Assembly: GCA_036488085.1 (NCBI GenBank)
Contig: DASXHZ010000016.1
Location: forward strand, 1-36,981
Direction of reading: 5' to 3'
DNA from: DASXHZ01 sp036488085
GTDB taxonomy: Bacteria; Acidobacteriota; Thermoanaerobaculia; Gp7-AA8
Length of the DNA: 36,981 nt
The translations under genes were made by a program, and so were the position numbers. Within the stretch, counting starts at the first letter, position 1. Each line of letters begins with the position of its first letter. Below are positions 8,792 to 18,400 of the stretch, in pieces. The notes beneath the pieces were generated by a model. It was not told the origin of the DNA. It was given only the letters and a program-made list of their open reading frames with translations, and did no database searches.

Positions 8792-11212
8792 ATGAAGCGC
8801 TACGCCCCTTACCTGTTCTGTGCGGCGGGACTGCTCGTGCTGCTCGTCCTGATGCCGTACTTCAACGCGGCGCAGCCGCGCGGCATCCGGATAACGGCCG
8901 GACACGCACGAGCCATTGCTGACGCGGCGGCGCAGCAAGTCCAGATTCCGATCAACCGCGCCTGGAGCGTCAGCTCCTGGCAGGATTCAGCGAGGCTCCG
9001 CAAGCAGCTCGAGCCCGATCTCGAGCTCCGCCGCAAGGCGACCGACGATCCGGTCGTCGGTCCCCGCCTCGGCTTCTACCACTTCATGTACTACCGGCGC
9101 GGTTTGGAGAAGTTCCCGGAGTACGGTTATGTGACGGTCGACCCGGTCACCGGTGACGTGTTGAGCGCGCGGCGGCGCCTTCGCAACGAAGCGGTTGGCG
9201 CGAAACTGCCGTGGCAACAACTGAAGTCCCGCGCCGATGCGTTCGTTCGCTCGCGCACGTTCCGCGGCGCGCCATCGCCGCAGTTCGAGTCGGCGCGGCC
9301 GACCGAGTACCTCTCGCGAACCGACTGGACCTTCCGCTATCGCGTGAAGACGAGCTTCCCGATCGGCAACGTCGTTCCGTATCTGAACGTCTACTTCGCC
9401 GGCGATCGCTTCGCCGGATGGGAACTGTCCGAGGAGTACGTCGACGGAAGCGCATTCCGATACGAGACGAGTGAGATCGCCGCGATCCTCGGCCGCTACG
9501 CGATGAACTTCGCGTTGCTCATCGCGCTGCTCGTCGTGTTTTTGAAGAAATACCACGCCGGCGAAGTTGGGGTCCGCACCGGCTCGATGCTGTTCGCGGC
9601 GGTGATCGTCTGCTGCCTGATCCTCGACTGCATCATCGGCGGACCGGCCACCGAGGGGAGCTCCACCGGAGGATTGGACGGCCAAACCACGGCTTGGACG
9701 TACATGGCGTTCAAGTTCCTTCTGTACGACTCCGTGATCGCTGTGCTGGTGTTCTTCGCGTGGTCGGTCGGCGAGAGCTATGCCCGCGAGCGGTGGGGCG
9801 AGCGGCTGGCGTCATTCGACGCGTTGCTGCGCCGCGATGCATTGAATGCCACCGTCGGGCGCTCCGTCGTGAACGGCGTTCTCTTCGCACCAGGCGTGGC
9901 CGCCGCGGCTTTCCTCAGCGGCGCCATCGGACTGGGGTTGCATCTCGTACACGTCTCTTCCGGTATCGGCAGCGACATGTACCTCGACCTCGGCGGCCCG
10001 GCGGTCGCCGTGCTCTTCTCGCTGCTCGACGCCATCGTCTATCCGGTGCTCGCACTCTGCCTGCTGGCATGGTCGCACCGTCGCCGCGCGCTCCCGGTCG
10101 GGATTGCACTGGTGGTGGTCGTCGGCATGGTCGGAGCGGTATGCGACGTTCCGACCGATCCGTTCCTGCCACGGCTCCTTTTCGATTTCGGCGGCATCGC
10201 CGCGGCCATCGGCGTCTTCCTCAGCTACGACCTGCTGACGACTTCCGTCGCGCTGTTCGGCGGGACGCTCGTCGCGCTGTCGGCGCCTTTGCTCACTGTC
10301 GCGCGCGGACCGATGTTGACCGACATCGCGGCCACGGTAGCCGTTCCAGTGCTCGGTCTGGCGGTATTCGGCACGATTGCACTGCTCACACGGCGCGAAG
10401 TCGTCTACACCTATGAAGACCTCGCGCCGCACGTGAAGCGAATCGTGGAGCGGGAGCGTGTGAAGGCGGAGATCGACGCGGCGAACCGGATTCAAGCCGC
10501 CTTGCTACCGCTCGACACGCCGTCGCTCGCGGGCGCGTCAGTGGCTTCGCACTATCGCGCGGCGACGGAGATCGGCGGCGACTACTTCGACTTCCTCCCT
10601 CAACCGAACGGAGACATCGGCATCGCGTTCGGCGACGTCTCCGGTCACGGCCTCACGAGCGGAATCGTGATGGCGATGGCAAAGGCGGCGCTGCTGGTCC
10701 AGGTCGACCACGACGCCTCGCCGCGCGCCGTCATGAATGTGCTCAACGACATCGTGATGAAGACGGCGCCCCGCCGCATCATGATGACGTTCTTCTTCGG
10801 CCTCCTCGACCCTCACTCGCAGGTTCTCCGCTTCTCCTCCGCCGGCCATCTCGATCCGTATGTGTACCGCGCGGCGAACGGCGATCTCCATCCGCTGTCG
10901 TCTTGGGGCTTCCCGCTGGGCGTCCGGCGCCGCGAGCCGTTCCGCGAACATACCGTGGAGTTCTCCGCCGGCGACCGGCTGATCCTCTACAGCGACGGAT
11001 TGATCGAGGCAGTCGACGACGACGGCGATCCGTACGGCTTCGACCGCTTTGAGCGCACGCTCCGCGAGCACGGCCACGCCAGTGCCGAGGAGATCAAGAA
11101 AGCGCTGCTGACGAGCGTGAAGAAGTTCACGCGCAACCGGCCGCCAGAAGACGATCAGACGTTGGTGGTCGTCTCGTTCGACGAAGAAGCGGCGGGCGAA
11201 GCGATCGCCTGA
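8792..11212 (+). CDS. Multi-pass membrane SpoIIE/PP2C-type serine phosphatase (RsbU-like)
   Basis: An 806-aa protein. It begins with a membrane anchor (residues 4-23) and a periplasmic region of about 210 residues with a PepSY-like stretch (GYVTVDPVTGDVLSA). Then come about eight or nine membrane helices (about 237-532), a short helical linker (about 540-575), and a cytoplasmic SpoIIE phosphatase domain (about 576-800). Metal-binding motifs are GGDYFD (595-600), GDVSGHG (614-620), SDGLIEA (734-740) and DDQTL (787-791). Such enzymes typically dephosphorylate anti-anti-sigma factors in partner-switching stress responses. The start ATG at 8792 has GAGG 5 nt upstream; earlier ATGs at 8765 and 8780 lack this. 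No anti-sigma or STAS gene is adjacent. The stop codon is 2 nt from that of the convergent TPR gene. Confidence 0.93.
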   Translation: MKRYAPYLFCAAGLLVLLVLMPYFNAAQPRGIRITAGHARAIADAAAQQVQIPINRAWSVSSWQDSARLRKQLEPDLELRRKATDDPVVGPRLGFYHFMYYRRGLEKFPEYGYVTVDPVTGDVLSARRRLRNEAVGAKLPWQQLKSRADAFVRSRTFRGAPSPQFESARPTEYLSRTDWTFRYRVKTSFPIGNVVPYLNVYFAGDRFAGWELSEEYVDGSAFRYETSEIAAILGRYAMNFALLIALLVVFLKKYHAGEVGVRTGSMLFAAVIVCCLILDCIIGGPATEGSSTGGLDGQTTAWTYMAFKFLLYDSVIAVLVFFAWSVGESYARERWGERLASFDALLRRDALNATVGRSVVNGVLFAPGVAAAAFLSGAIGLGLHLVHVSSGIGSDMYLDLGGPAVAVLFSLLDAIVYPVLALCLLAWSHRRRALPVGIALVVVVGMVGAVCDVPTDPFLPRLLFDFGGIAAAIGVFLSYDLLTTSVALFGGTLVALSAPLLTVARGPMLTDIAATVAVPVLGLAVFGTIALLTRREVVYTYEDLAPHVKRIVERERVKAEIDAANRIQAALLPLDTPSLAGASVASHYRAATEIGGDYFDFLPQPNGDIGIAFGDVSGHGLTSGIVMAMAKAALLVQVDHDASPRAVMNVLNDIVMKTAPRRIMMTFFFGLLDPHSQVLRFSSAGHLDPYVYRAANGDLHPLSSWGFPLGVRRREPFREHTVEFSAGDRLILYSDGLIEAVDDDGDPYGFDRFERTLREHGHASAEEIKKALLTSVKKFTRNRPPEDDQTLVVVSFDEEAAGEAIA

Positions 11213-11214
11213 GA

Positions 11215-13413
11215 TTAATGCCGCGATGCGCGGGAGGTGTATTCCTTCACGTCGTTGCGGAGACTGGCGGCGGCCTCGGCGTCACGATGTTTTTCGGCGA
11301 TCGCCACCCCCTCGGTCGCCGCGCGGGCGGCATCGGTGAAGCGGCCGCTCATCGCGTAAACGGCGGCGAGACGATCGAGGATTACCGCATTCTCGCCGCG
11401 GTCCATCGCAGCAGCCCGCTCGAGGTTCGACGTCGCCTCGGGCATCTCGTGGCGCAGCGCCAGCGCGCTGCCGAGGAGGACGTACGCCTCGACATTCGTC
11501 GGATCGTCGCGGATTGCCGCGCGGTACTCGCTGATCGCTCCATCGGCATTTCCGTCGGCCGCCAGAGCGACGCCGAGATTCTTATGGTTAGCGGCATCGT
11601 TCGGCGACAGTCTCAGAGCAGTGCGGTACTCGGCTTCCGCGTCCGCCGCTCGGTTCGAGCGAAGGAAGGCATTCCCCATCTCACGGTGCACCGCGGCGTT
11701 GGTGGGATCGCGGGTCAAGGCCTCGCGAAAGAACGTCATTCCGGAATCCACATCGCCCGTGGCAGTGGCCGCTGTGCCTGCGTTCGCGAGTGCCGTCACG
11801 GAGTCCGGCCGAATGTCGAGAGCAGTGCGGTAAAACGTCAGCGCGGAGCGCGCATCGCCCAGGCGCAACTCGGCATTGCCACAGCCAATGACAGCATCGA
11901 AGTATTGAGGGCGAAGGCGCGCCGCTTCTTCAAAATGACTCAGCGCCTCCTGAGGACGATTCAGCGTCAGCAACGCATCGCCGAGATGGCAGTGTGCGAC
12001 CGTGTACGGCGGCCAGAGTCGGATGGCATCGTCGAACTGAGGGACGGCTTCGGTCACACGTCCGGACGCAACGAGTACTTGTCCAAGGCTGTCGTGTGCC
12101 GGGAAGTAGTTCGGATCGGCGGCGATGGCGAGCTCGAAATCGTGCAGCGCCTCGGCACGTCTTCCCTCCGCCAGCCGGACCGCTCCGAGGCCGTGATAGG
12201 CGACGGCATTCGGGCCGGCGGCTTCGAGGTCATGCGTCCAAAGCGATGCGCTGCTACTCCAAACTGAGGTTTGGGCGCGTGCTGATACCGCCATCGCGAT
12301 CACGGCAACCGCGGCGATGGCCGTCAGAACCATGCGCGACTCGCGAGTACGTGCGAAGGCATCGGCCAGCCAAGCGATGGCAATCGATACGCCGATGTGC
12401 GGCAAGTACGTGTATCGATCGGCGTGCGAGTAGTTCGAGATCTGCACCACTCCGGCGACGGGGCCGAGCATCACGAGGTACCAGAACCAACCTGTTAAGA
12501 GGTACGGAGCTCGATTCCTAGCGACAATCGCCGCGATGGACACGCCGGCGAGGACCAAGAACGCCGCGCCGACCTCCCACAACGGTACGCGCTGATACGG
12601 GTAGTACACCGCTAGATCGTGGGGATAGACGGTGTCGTACAGATAGCGGAGCGGAGTCACGACCGCGTTCGAAAGCCGATCCACGAAGCTCACTCGCTCG
12701 ACGTCCGGGAGTCGCTCCGGAACGTTGAAGGTGATGACGATTGAGACGATCGAGAGAACGAGGAACGGCAACTTCTCGAGAAAAACCTGGCGCGTGAGCT
12801 CGCGCCGGAGCGGCCAGTAGTCGAGCACGAGCAAGACGAACGGAAGCGTCAGCACCATGTTCTTCGACATCAGGCCGAGAGCGTAGAGGAGGAGAGCGGC
12901 GACGTACCACGCTGCGCGACGCCGCCGGACCCAAGCTACGTACGCGATGAGCGTCAGGATGAAGAAGAGGCCGGAGAGCACGTCTTTTCGCTCGGCCATC
13001 CAGGCGACCGACTCGACACGGAACGGATGGATTGCGAAGACGAATGCAACGAAGGCACTGGGGCCGACGGCGCCGGTGAGATTGCTCAGCAGCAGGAACA
13101 GCAGAATCGCGCTGACGGTGTGCAGGGCAACGCTCGTGGCATGGTGGCCGCCCGGCCGATCCATCCCGTAGATCTGAAAGTCGGCCATGTGCGAGATCCA
13201 GGTGACTGGGTGCCAGTGACCGATCTCCCCGAACGTAAAGGCGTAGTGAAAACCGGCTTTCGTGAACCCCTGCGCGATGACCGGATTCGTGTACGCCGGG
13301 TCGTCGTAGTTGACGAAGGGAAAGCGAGTAGCCTGTCCGAAAACGAGCCACACGGCAGCAATCAGCAGCAAGCAGATGACGAGCTTCGCCGCGGAACGAT
13401 CCACCATCGGCAT
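11215..13413 (-). CDS. TMTC-like membrane protein (GT-C fold) with nine TPRs
   Basis: A 732-aa protein with an N-terminal polytopic membrane domain (about 1-385) and a C-terminal TPR solenoid. The membrane part has NYDDPAYTNP after helix 1, HWHPVTWISHM, AIHPFRVESVAWMAERKD and YSHADRYTYLPHIG. These are features shared with the TMTC family of protein O-mannosyltransferases and related bacterial GT-C proteins; the acidic pair Asp37-Asp38 is in the position of the catalytic acidic motif. From residue 402 to about 707 there are nine consecutive 34-residue TPR units. A role in glycosylating exported proteins is possible, since lipid-linked sugars are the usual donors of GT-C enzymes, but substrate and activity are unproven. 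It starts 17 nt from divergent ettA and ends 2 nt from the convergent phosphatase gene. The ATG at 13407 is an alternative start. Confidence 0.88.
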   Translation of the reverse strand: MPMVDRSAAKLVICLLLIAAVWLVFGQATRFPFVNYDDPAYTNPVIAQGFTKAGFHYAFTFGEIGHWHPVTWISHMADFQIYGMDRPGGHHATSVALHTVSAILLFLLLSNLTGAVGPSAFVAFVFAIHPFRVESVAWMAERKDVLSGLFFILTLIAYVAWVRRRRAAWYVAALLLYALGLMSKNMVLTLPFVLLVLDYWPLRRELTRQVFLEKLPFLVLSIVSIVITFNVPERLPDVERVSFVDRLSNAVVTPLRYLYDTVYPHDLAVYYPYQRVPLWEVGAAFLVLAGVSIAAIVARNRAPYLLTGWFWYLVMLGPVAGVVQISNYSHADRYTYLPHIGVSIAIAWLADAFARTRESRMVLTAIAAVAVIAMAVSARAQTSVWSSSASLWTHDLEAAGPNAVAYHGLGAVRLAEGRRAEALHDFELAIAADPNYFPAHDSLGQVLVASGRVTEAVPQFDDAIRLWPPYTVAHCHLGDALLTLNRPQEALSHFEEAARLRPQYFDAVIGCGNAELRLGDARSALTFYRTALDIRPDSVTALANAGTAATATGDVDSGMTFFREALTRDPTNAAVHREMGNAFLRSNRAADAEAEYRTALRLSPNDAANHKNLGVALAADGNADGAISEYRAAIRDDPTNVEAYVLLGSALALRHEMPEATSNLERAAAMDRGENAVILDRLAAVYAMSGRFTDAARAATEGVAIAEKHRDAEAAASLRNDVKEYTSRASRH

Positions 13414-13430
13414 TGTAGACTTGCGCCCGC

Positions 13431-15107
13431 ATGCCCCAGCCCGAACCCAACAAAGTCATCTACTCCATGGTCGGAGTCTCGAAGTTCCATGGAAAAAAGC
13501 AGGTCCTCAAGGACATCTACCTCTCGTACTTCCATGGCGCGAAGATCGGCGTCATCGGTCTGAACGGATCGGGCAAAAGCTCGCTCCTCCGCATCCTCGG
13601 CGGCGTCGATCGCGACTTCCTCGGCGAGACGGTTCTGTCCGCGGGTTACACGATCGGGTTTCTCGAGCAGGAGCCGCAGCTCGATGAGACGAAGACGGTG
13701 CGTGAGATCGTCGAGCAGGGAGTGCAGCCGATCGTCGACCTCCTGAAAGAGTTCGACGACATCAACAACGCTTTCGCCGATCCCGACGCCGACATGGACA
13801 AGCTGATGGAGCGCCAGGCGAAGGTGCAGGACAAACTCGACGCGACCGGCGCGTGGGACCTCGACTCGAAACTCGAGATGGCGATGGACGCGCTTCGCTG
13901 CCCTCCCGGCGAGACATCGTGCGCGACGCTATCGGGAGGCGAGAAGCGGCGCGTGGCGCTTTGCCGGCTGCTGCTCCAGCAGCCCGACATCCTTCTGCTC
14001 GACGAGCCGACGAACCATCTCGATGCCGAGTCGGTGCAGTGGCTGGAACAGCATCTCCAGAAATATCCCGGCACCGTCATCGCGGTGACGCACGACCGCT
14101 ACTTCCTCGACAACGTCGCCGGATGGATCCTGGAACTCGACCGCGGCGAAGGCATCCCATGGAAGGGAAACTACTCGTCGTGGCTGGAGCAGAAGCAGGA
14201 GCGCCTCCGCCGCGAGGAGAAGGCGGAATCGCAGCGCCAGAAGACGCTCGAGCGCGAGCTCGACTGGATTCGCATGTCGCCGAAAGGGCGCCACGCGAAA
14301 GGGAAAGCGCGCATCAACCAATACGAGTCGCTGCTCAACGAGCAGACGCAGGAGAAGGTCAACGACCTCGAGATCTACATCCCGCCCGGCCCGCGCCTCG
14401 GCGGCGTCGTCATCGAATCCGACGATGTACGGAAAGCATTCGGCGACACCCTGCTGATGGACGAGATGAGCTTCCGGCTGCCGCCGGGCGGCATCGTCGG
14501 CGTCATCGGTCCGAACGGCGCCGGAAAGACGACCCTCTTCAAGATGGTGGTCGGACAGGAGCAGCCGGACAGCGGGACGATCCGCGTCGGCGAAACGGTG
14601 AAGCTCGCGTACATCGATCAGAGTCGTACGCTCGATCCGGAGAAGACGATCTTCGAAGAGATCACCGGCGGCGGCGACGTCGTTCAGCTCGGACCGCGGG
14701 AGATGAACTCACGCGCGTACGTCGCACGCTTCAACTTTTCCGGACAGGACCAGCAGAAGAAGGTCGGCAATCTCTCGGGCGGGGAGCGCAATCGCGTGCA
14801 CCTCGCGAAGATGCTCAAGGAAGGCGCGAACGTCCTCCTGCTCGACGAGCCGACCAACGATCTCGACGTCAACACGATGCGTGCGCTGGAAGAGGCGGTC
14901 GAGAACTTCGCCGGATCCGTGATCGTCATCTCGCACGACCGGTGGTTCCTCGACCGCGTGGCGACGCACATCCTGGCGTTCGAAGGCGAGTCGCGGGTCT
15001 TCTTCTTCGACGGAAACTACAGCGAGTACGAAGAAGACAAAATCAAGCGCTTGGGCGCCGAGGCCGCACAGCCTCACCGGATCCATTACCGCCAACTGAC
15101 GCGATAG
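13431..15107 (+). CDS. ettA: ABC-F translational throttle protein EttA
   Basis: Cytosolic tandem ATPase that binds the ribosomal E site and gates entry into the elongation cycle according to energy state. At 558 aa it matches the usual EttA length (about 555). NBD1: Walker A GLNGSGKSS (43-51), signature LSGGEKRRVAL (167-), Walker B LLLDEPTNHLD (188-198), H-loop THDRYFLDNVAG. NBD2: GPNGAGKTT (360-368), LSGGERNRVHL (448-), LLLDEPTNDLD (469-479), SHDRWFLDRVATH. The charged interdomain linker (about 240-320, rich in Arg, Lys and Glu) is the P-site tRNA interaction region, and the arm insertion in NBD1 is present at about 100-140. There are no membrane segments, as expected for ABC-F. A longer N-terminus is unlikely because IYSMVGVSKFHGKKQVLKDI aligns with the known start. 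Confidence 0.96.
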   Translation: MPQPEPNKVIYSMVGVSKFHGKKQVLKDIYLSYFHGAKIGVIGLNGSGKSSLLRILGGVDRDFLGETVLSAGYTIGFLEQEPQLDETKTVREIVEQGVQPIVDLLKEFDDINNAFADPDADMDKLMERQAKVQDKLDATGAWDLDSKLEMAMDALRCPPGETSCATLSGGEKRRVALCRLLLQQPDILLLDEPTNHLDAESVQWLEQHLQKYPGTVIAVTHDRYFLDNVAGWILELDRGEGIPWKGNYSSWLEQKQERLRREEKAESQRQKTLERELDWIRMSPKGRHAKGKARINQYESLLNEQTQEKVNDLEIYIPPGPRLGGVVIESDDVRKAFGDTLLMDEMSFRLPPGGIVGVIGPNGAGKTTLFKMVVGQEQPDSGTIRVGETVKLAYIDQSRTLDPEKTIFEEITGGGDVVQLGPREMNSRAYVARFNFSGQDQQKKVGNLSGGERNRVHLAKMLKEGANVLLLDEPTNDLDVNTMRALEEAVENFAGSVIVISHDRWFLDRVATHILAFEGESRVFFFDGNYSEYEEDKIKRLGAEAAQPHRIHYRQLTR

Positions 15108-15134
15108 CATTCGCTTTCCCGCAGAAGAGAGCGC

Positions 15135-15151
15135 GTGGAATTGAATTCCAC
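15135..15151. promoter_or_regulatory. Perfect 17-bp palindrome, possible operator
   Basis: GTGGAATTGAATTCCAC reads identically on both strands around a central base, with 8-bp arms. It is 27 nt after the ettA stop codon and about 290 nt before the receptor start. No T-run follows, so it is not an obvious terminator. Binding-site function is inference. Confidence 0.4.
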
Positions 15152-15432
15152 CGCGGTGAACCGAACGCTCGATCGGTCGCAACTCTCATTGCTTGCTTCA
15201 GTTGCGTGATTCGGCGTCCGCGGCGTGTCCAATGCACTCGCTCACTGCCAGTTCGCGCGAGTCGATAACACATCACAAGTGCTAGTCCAAAGATTTGATT
15301 CAGGCGCTTCGGTTCCTTGAATCGGGCGTCGGGCGGGAAAACGTAAGTTGATGTGAGATAGGCGTTTACTATCACCGGCGCTCGGTTGCAGAAGTGCATT
15401 ACAATTCGTCGGTTTTCGTCCAAAAACCCAAC

Positions 15433-15440
15433 AGGAGGAG
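15433..15440 (+). promoter_or_regulatory. Strong ribosome-binding site that fixes the start of TonB receptor 1
   Basis: AGGAGGAG followed by two bases and ATG at 15443. The same AGGAGGAG-NN-ATG arrangement is found before TonB receptor 2 (31163-31170, minus strand), supporting both start choices over the longer reading frames. Confidence 0.85.
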
Positions 15441-15442
15441 AG

Positions 15443-18400
15443 ATGGTCAAGAGAACTCTATTCGTTCTGGCCCTTCTGCTCGTCGCCATATCGGCGTTCG
15501 CGCAGACGACGGCGACGATCAATGGAACCGTCACGACCGATGGCAGTCCGCTACCGGGCGTCACGGTGACGATCGCGTCGCCGAACATGCAGGGCACACG
15601 CACCGCGGTCTCAGGCGCCGCGGGCGGTTTCAGTTTCAACGGTGTTCCCCCGGGGAACTACACCGTCAAGTTCGAGCTGCAGGGGATGCAGACCGTCGAC
15701 AAGAAGGTGTCTGTCGGCGTCTCCCAGATCGGTACGGCCGACGCCCAGATGAAGGTCGCCAGCGTCAGTGAGGCGATCACCGTCACGGCGGCGGCGCCCA
15801 GCGTCCTCGAGACGCCCACGGTGTCGACGAACATCAGCGGTAAGACGATGGACGCGCTGCCGATCCAGAACCGGACGCCGCTCAACACCGCGGCGCTGGC
15901 GCCTGGAGTCAACACCAACACGGCGGCTGCGGGACAGGTCTCGATTTCGGGCGGTCCCGGCTACGACAACACCGTGATGGTCAACGGCGTCGTGATCACC
16001 GAGGAAGTGCGGTCGCAGCAGCTGCCGCTCTACATCGAAGACTCGATCCAGGAGACGACGGTCCTCACCGGCGCGATCTCGGCTGAATACGGCCGGTTCA
16101 CCGGCGGCGTCGTCAACTCGATCACGAAGTCGGGCGGCAACGAGTTCAGCGGCTCACTGAAGGACCAGGTCTCCAGCCCGCGCTGGACCTCGCGTACACC
16201 GGGACAGATCGCGAACAACTCGCTGACCCGGCACTTCTACAACAAGTTCGCCACCGCGACCCTCGGCGGCTTCGTGATGAAGGACAAGCTCTGGTTCTTC
16301 GGTGCCGGCCGCAAGACCAAAACCGATACCCCGGGCAGCCTTCGCGCGATCCCGGGCACCAACGGATTCTCGAACACCTTCGACACGACCGGTACCGACA
16401 AGCGTTACGAAGGAAAGCTGACCGGCCAGCCCTTCGCGAATCACAACATCCAGTTCTCGTATCTGAAAGACAACTCGATAACGGCCGCCCAGCCGTTCAC
16501 GACCGCGTCCTACGATTTGTCGCAGCTCAGCGGCCGTACGGACCCGATCAACTTCAAGACCATCCATTACAACGGCGTCATCACGAACAACCTCCTGCTC
16601 GAAGGCTCGTGGTCGAAGCTGTTCTACGGCATCGGCTGGGGCAACGGCTCGCAGTTCACCGACTTCGTGCGCGGCACGATCGTTCGCAACCGTGCGGACG
16701 GAAACGCGCGCTACAACTCGCCCACATTCTGCGGCGTCTGCGACAAGGAGACACGCAATAACGATAGCTGGGGCCTGAAGTCGAACTACTTCATCAGCAC
16801 GAAGGGCTGGGGCAACCAGAGCATCGTCGGCGGCGTCGAGGACTTCCGCGAGCACCGGCACGCCAACAACTACCAGTCGGGCTCGGACTTCCGGTTCTTC
16901 GTCAACAGCGTCGCGTACTCGAACGGCGTCTTCTACCCGACGATCAACGGATGTGATCCTCCGTCCTCGACCGGCTGCGCGAACGCGCAAAAGTCGGCCG
17001 CTCCGTTCTTCTTCTGGACGCCGATCTTCAGCCTCCAGCAGGGTCAGAGCAATCTCGAGACGCAGTCGGCGTACGTGAACGACCGTTGGGACTTCAACGA
17101 TCGGTGGAACTTCAACGTCGGCCTGCGCTACGACAAGAACCACACCGTCAACGCCGACGGCACTTTGAACGCGAACGATCACAAGATCGCGCCGCGCCTG
17201 AGTGCAACGTATAACCTGACGCAGAACGGCGCGCATCGCGTGACTGCTTCGTACAGCCAGTACGTCTCGCGCGTCGCCGACGGCGTCTCCACCTCGAATG
17301 CAGCCGGCGGCGCGCCGGCGACCATCTACTACGCATACCAGGGTCCGTCGATCAACCCGGCCGGCACTCCGTCCAATCAGCTCGTCGACACCGCCACGGC
17401 GCTCAAGATGGTTCACGACTGGCTCGTCGGCTACTGCGGCGGTGAGCTCTCGGCCACCAATCCCTGCACGAAGGACCTCTGGGCTCCGGGCTCCAACGCC
17501 GTTCCGGGATATTCATCTGTGGTCGGCAATCTCAGCTCGCCGTACGTCCGTGAATACACGGTTGGCTACGGCGCGCAGTGGATCCCATCTCTCTACACGC
17601 GGCTCGACCTCGTGTCGCGCGATTGGAGAAACTTCTACGCCTCGCAGATCGACTTGACCACACCGCAGGTCGTCGATCCTTACGGCATCCCCCATGACGT
17701 CTCTGTCATCGGCAACACGAACCTGATCAAGCGCCAGTACCGCGGCGCGCAACTCCAGTCCGCGTGGCGGAAGAGCCGTTGGAACGCCGGCCTCAACTAC
17801 ACCTACGCCACCCTGAAGGGAAATGACGAGCAGGAGTCGGCGGCGAGCGGCACCGTTGGGAACTTCCCCGGCGAGATTTACTATCCCGAGACGCGTGCGT
17901 TCGCGCAGTACCAGCCGAACGGTTACCTGTCTCAGGATGAGCGTCACCGCGCTCGCGCATGGGTCGGGTACGACATTGCCGTTCCTCCGGCGTTCGGAAC
18001 CCTCAACATGTCGGTGCTGCAGACCTTCGACTCCGGTTTGCCATACTCGGCGGTCGGAACGGTCGACGTTTCCGCGGAAAAACCGGCGCATTACGTCTCG
18101 GGCAGCACCGCTCAGTATTACTTCAGCTCCCGCGGCGCTTACCGGCTTCCGAGTCAGACCACGACCAATCTCGCGTTCAACTGGGAGCGTCCGATCGCGA
18201 AGGTCGTGCTACTCGCCCATCTCGACATGGTCAACGTGTTCAATCGCTCGGCGGTAACGGTAGTGAACACGACCGTAAATTCGACGGGCAACAACGCGAC
18301 CTTCGCGCCGTTCAACCCATTCACCGACACGCCGAAAGAGTGCGCGCAGTTCCAGGCGGACGGCGTCACTCCTAACCCGATCGCCAATTGCAAGGCTTTC

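Larger units (their letters stand above)
15108..15442. other. 335-nt intergenic region upstream of TonB receptor 1
   Basis: No gene is supported here; the ORFs that cross it are antisense shadows. It holds a perfect 17-bp palindrome (15135-15151) soon after the ettA stop, a weak inverted repeat GCAACT...AGTTGC (about 15179-15205), and a possible RNA hairpin with arms GATTCA/TGAATC (15297-15302 with 15318-15323, two further G-C pairs inside). A -10-like TACAAT (15400-15405) lies about 38 nt upstream of the receptor start, but no good -35 box is found at the right spacing. It presumably carries the receptor promoter and leader. Confidence 0.5.

Noticed and set aside
15108..15442. Possible tRNA or small RNA gene
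   Set aside because: Only weak hairpins; no cloverleaf, and no promoter plus terminator pair around a non-coding segment.
15043..15639. A 198-codon minus-strand open frame across the gap before TonB receptor 1
   Set aside because: Composition changes across it, it overlaps both flanking genes antisense, and no ribosome-binding site or domain is seen.
16154..17416. A 420-codon minus-strand open frame within TonB receptor 1
   Set aside because: Antisense shadow of the barrel-coding region; no recognisable domain.
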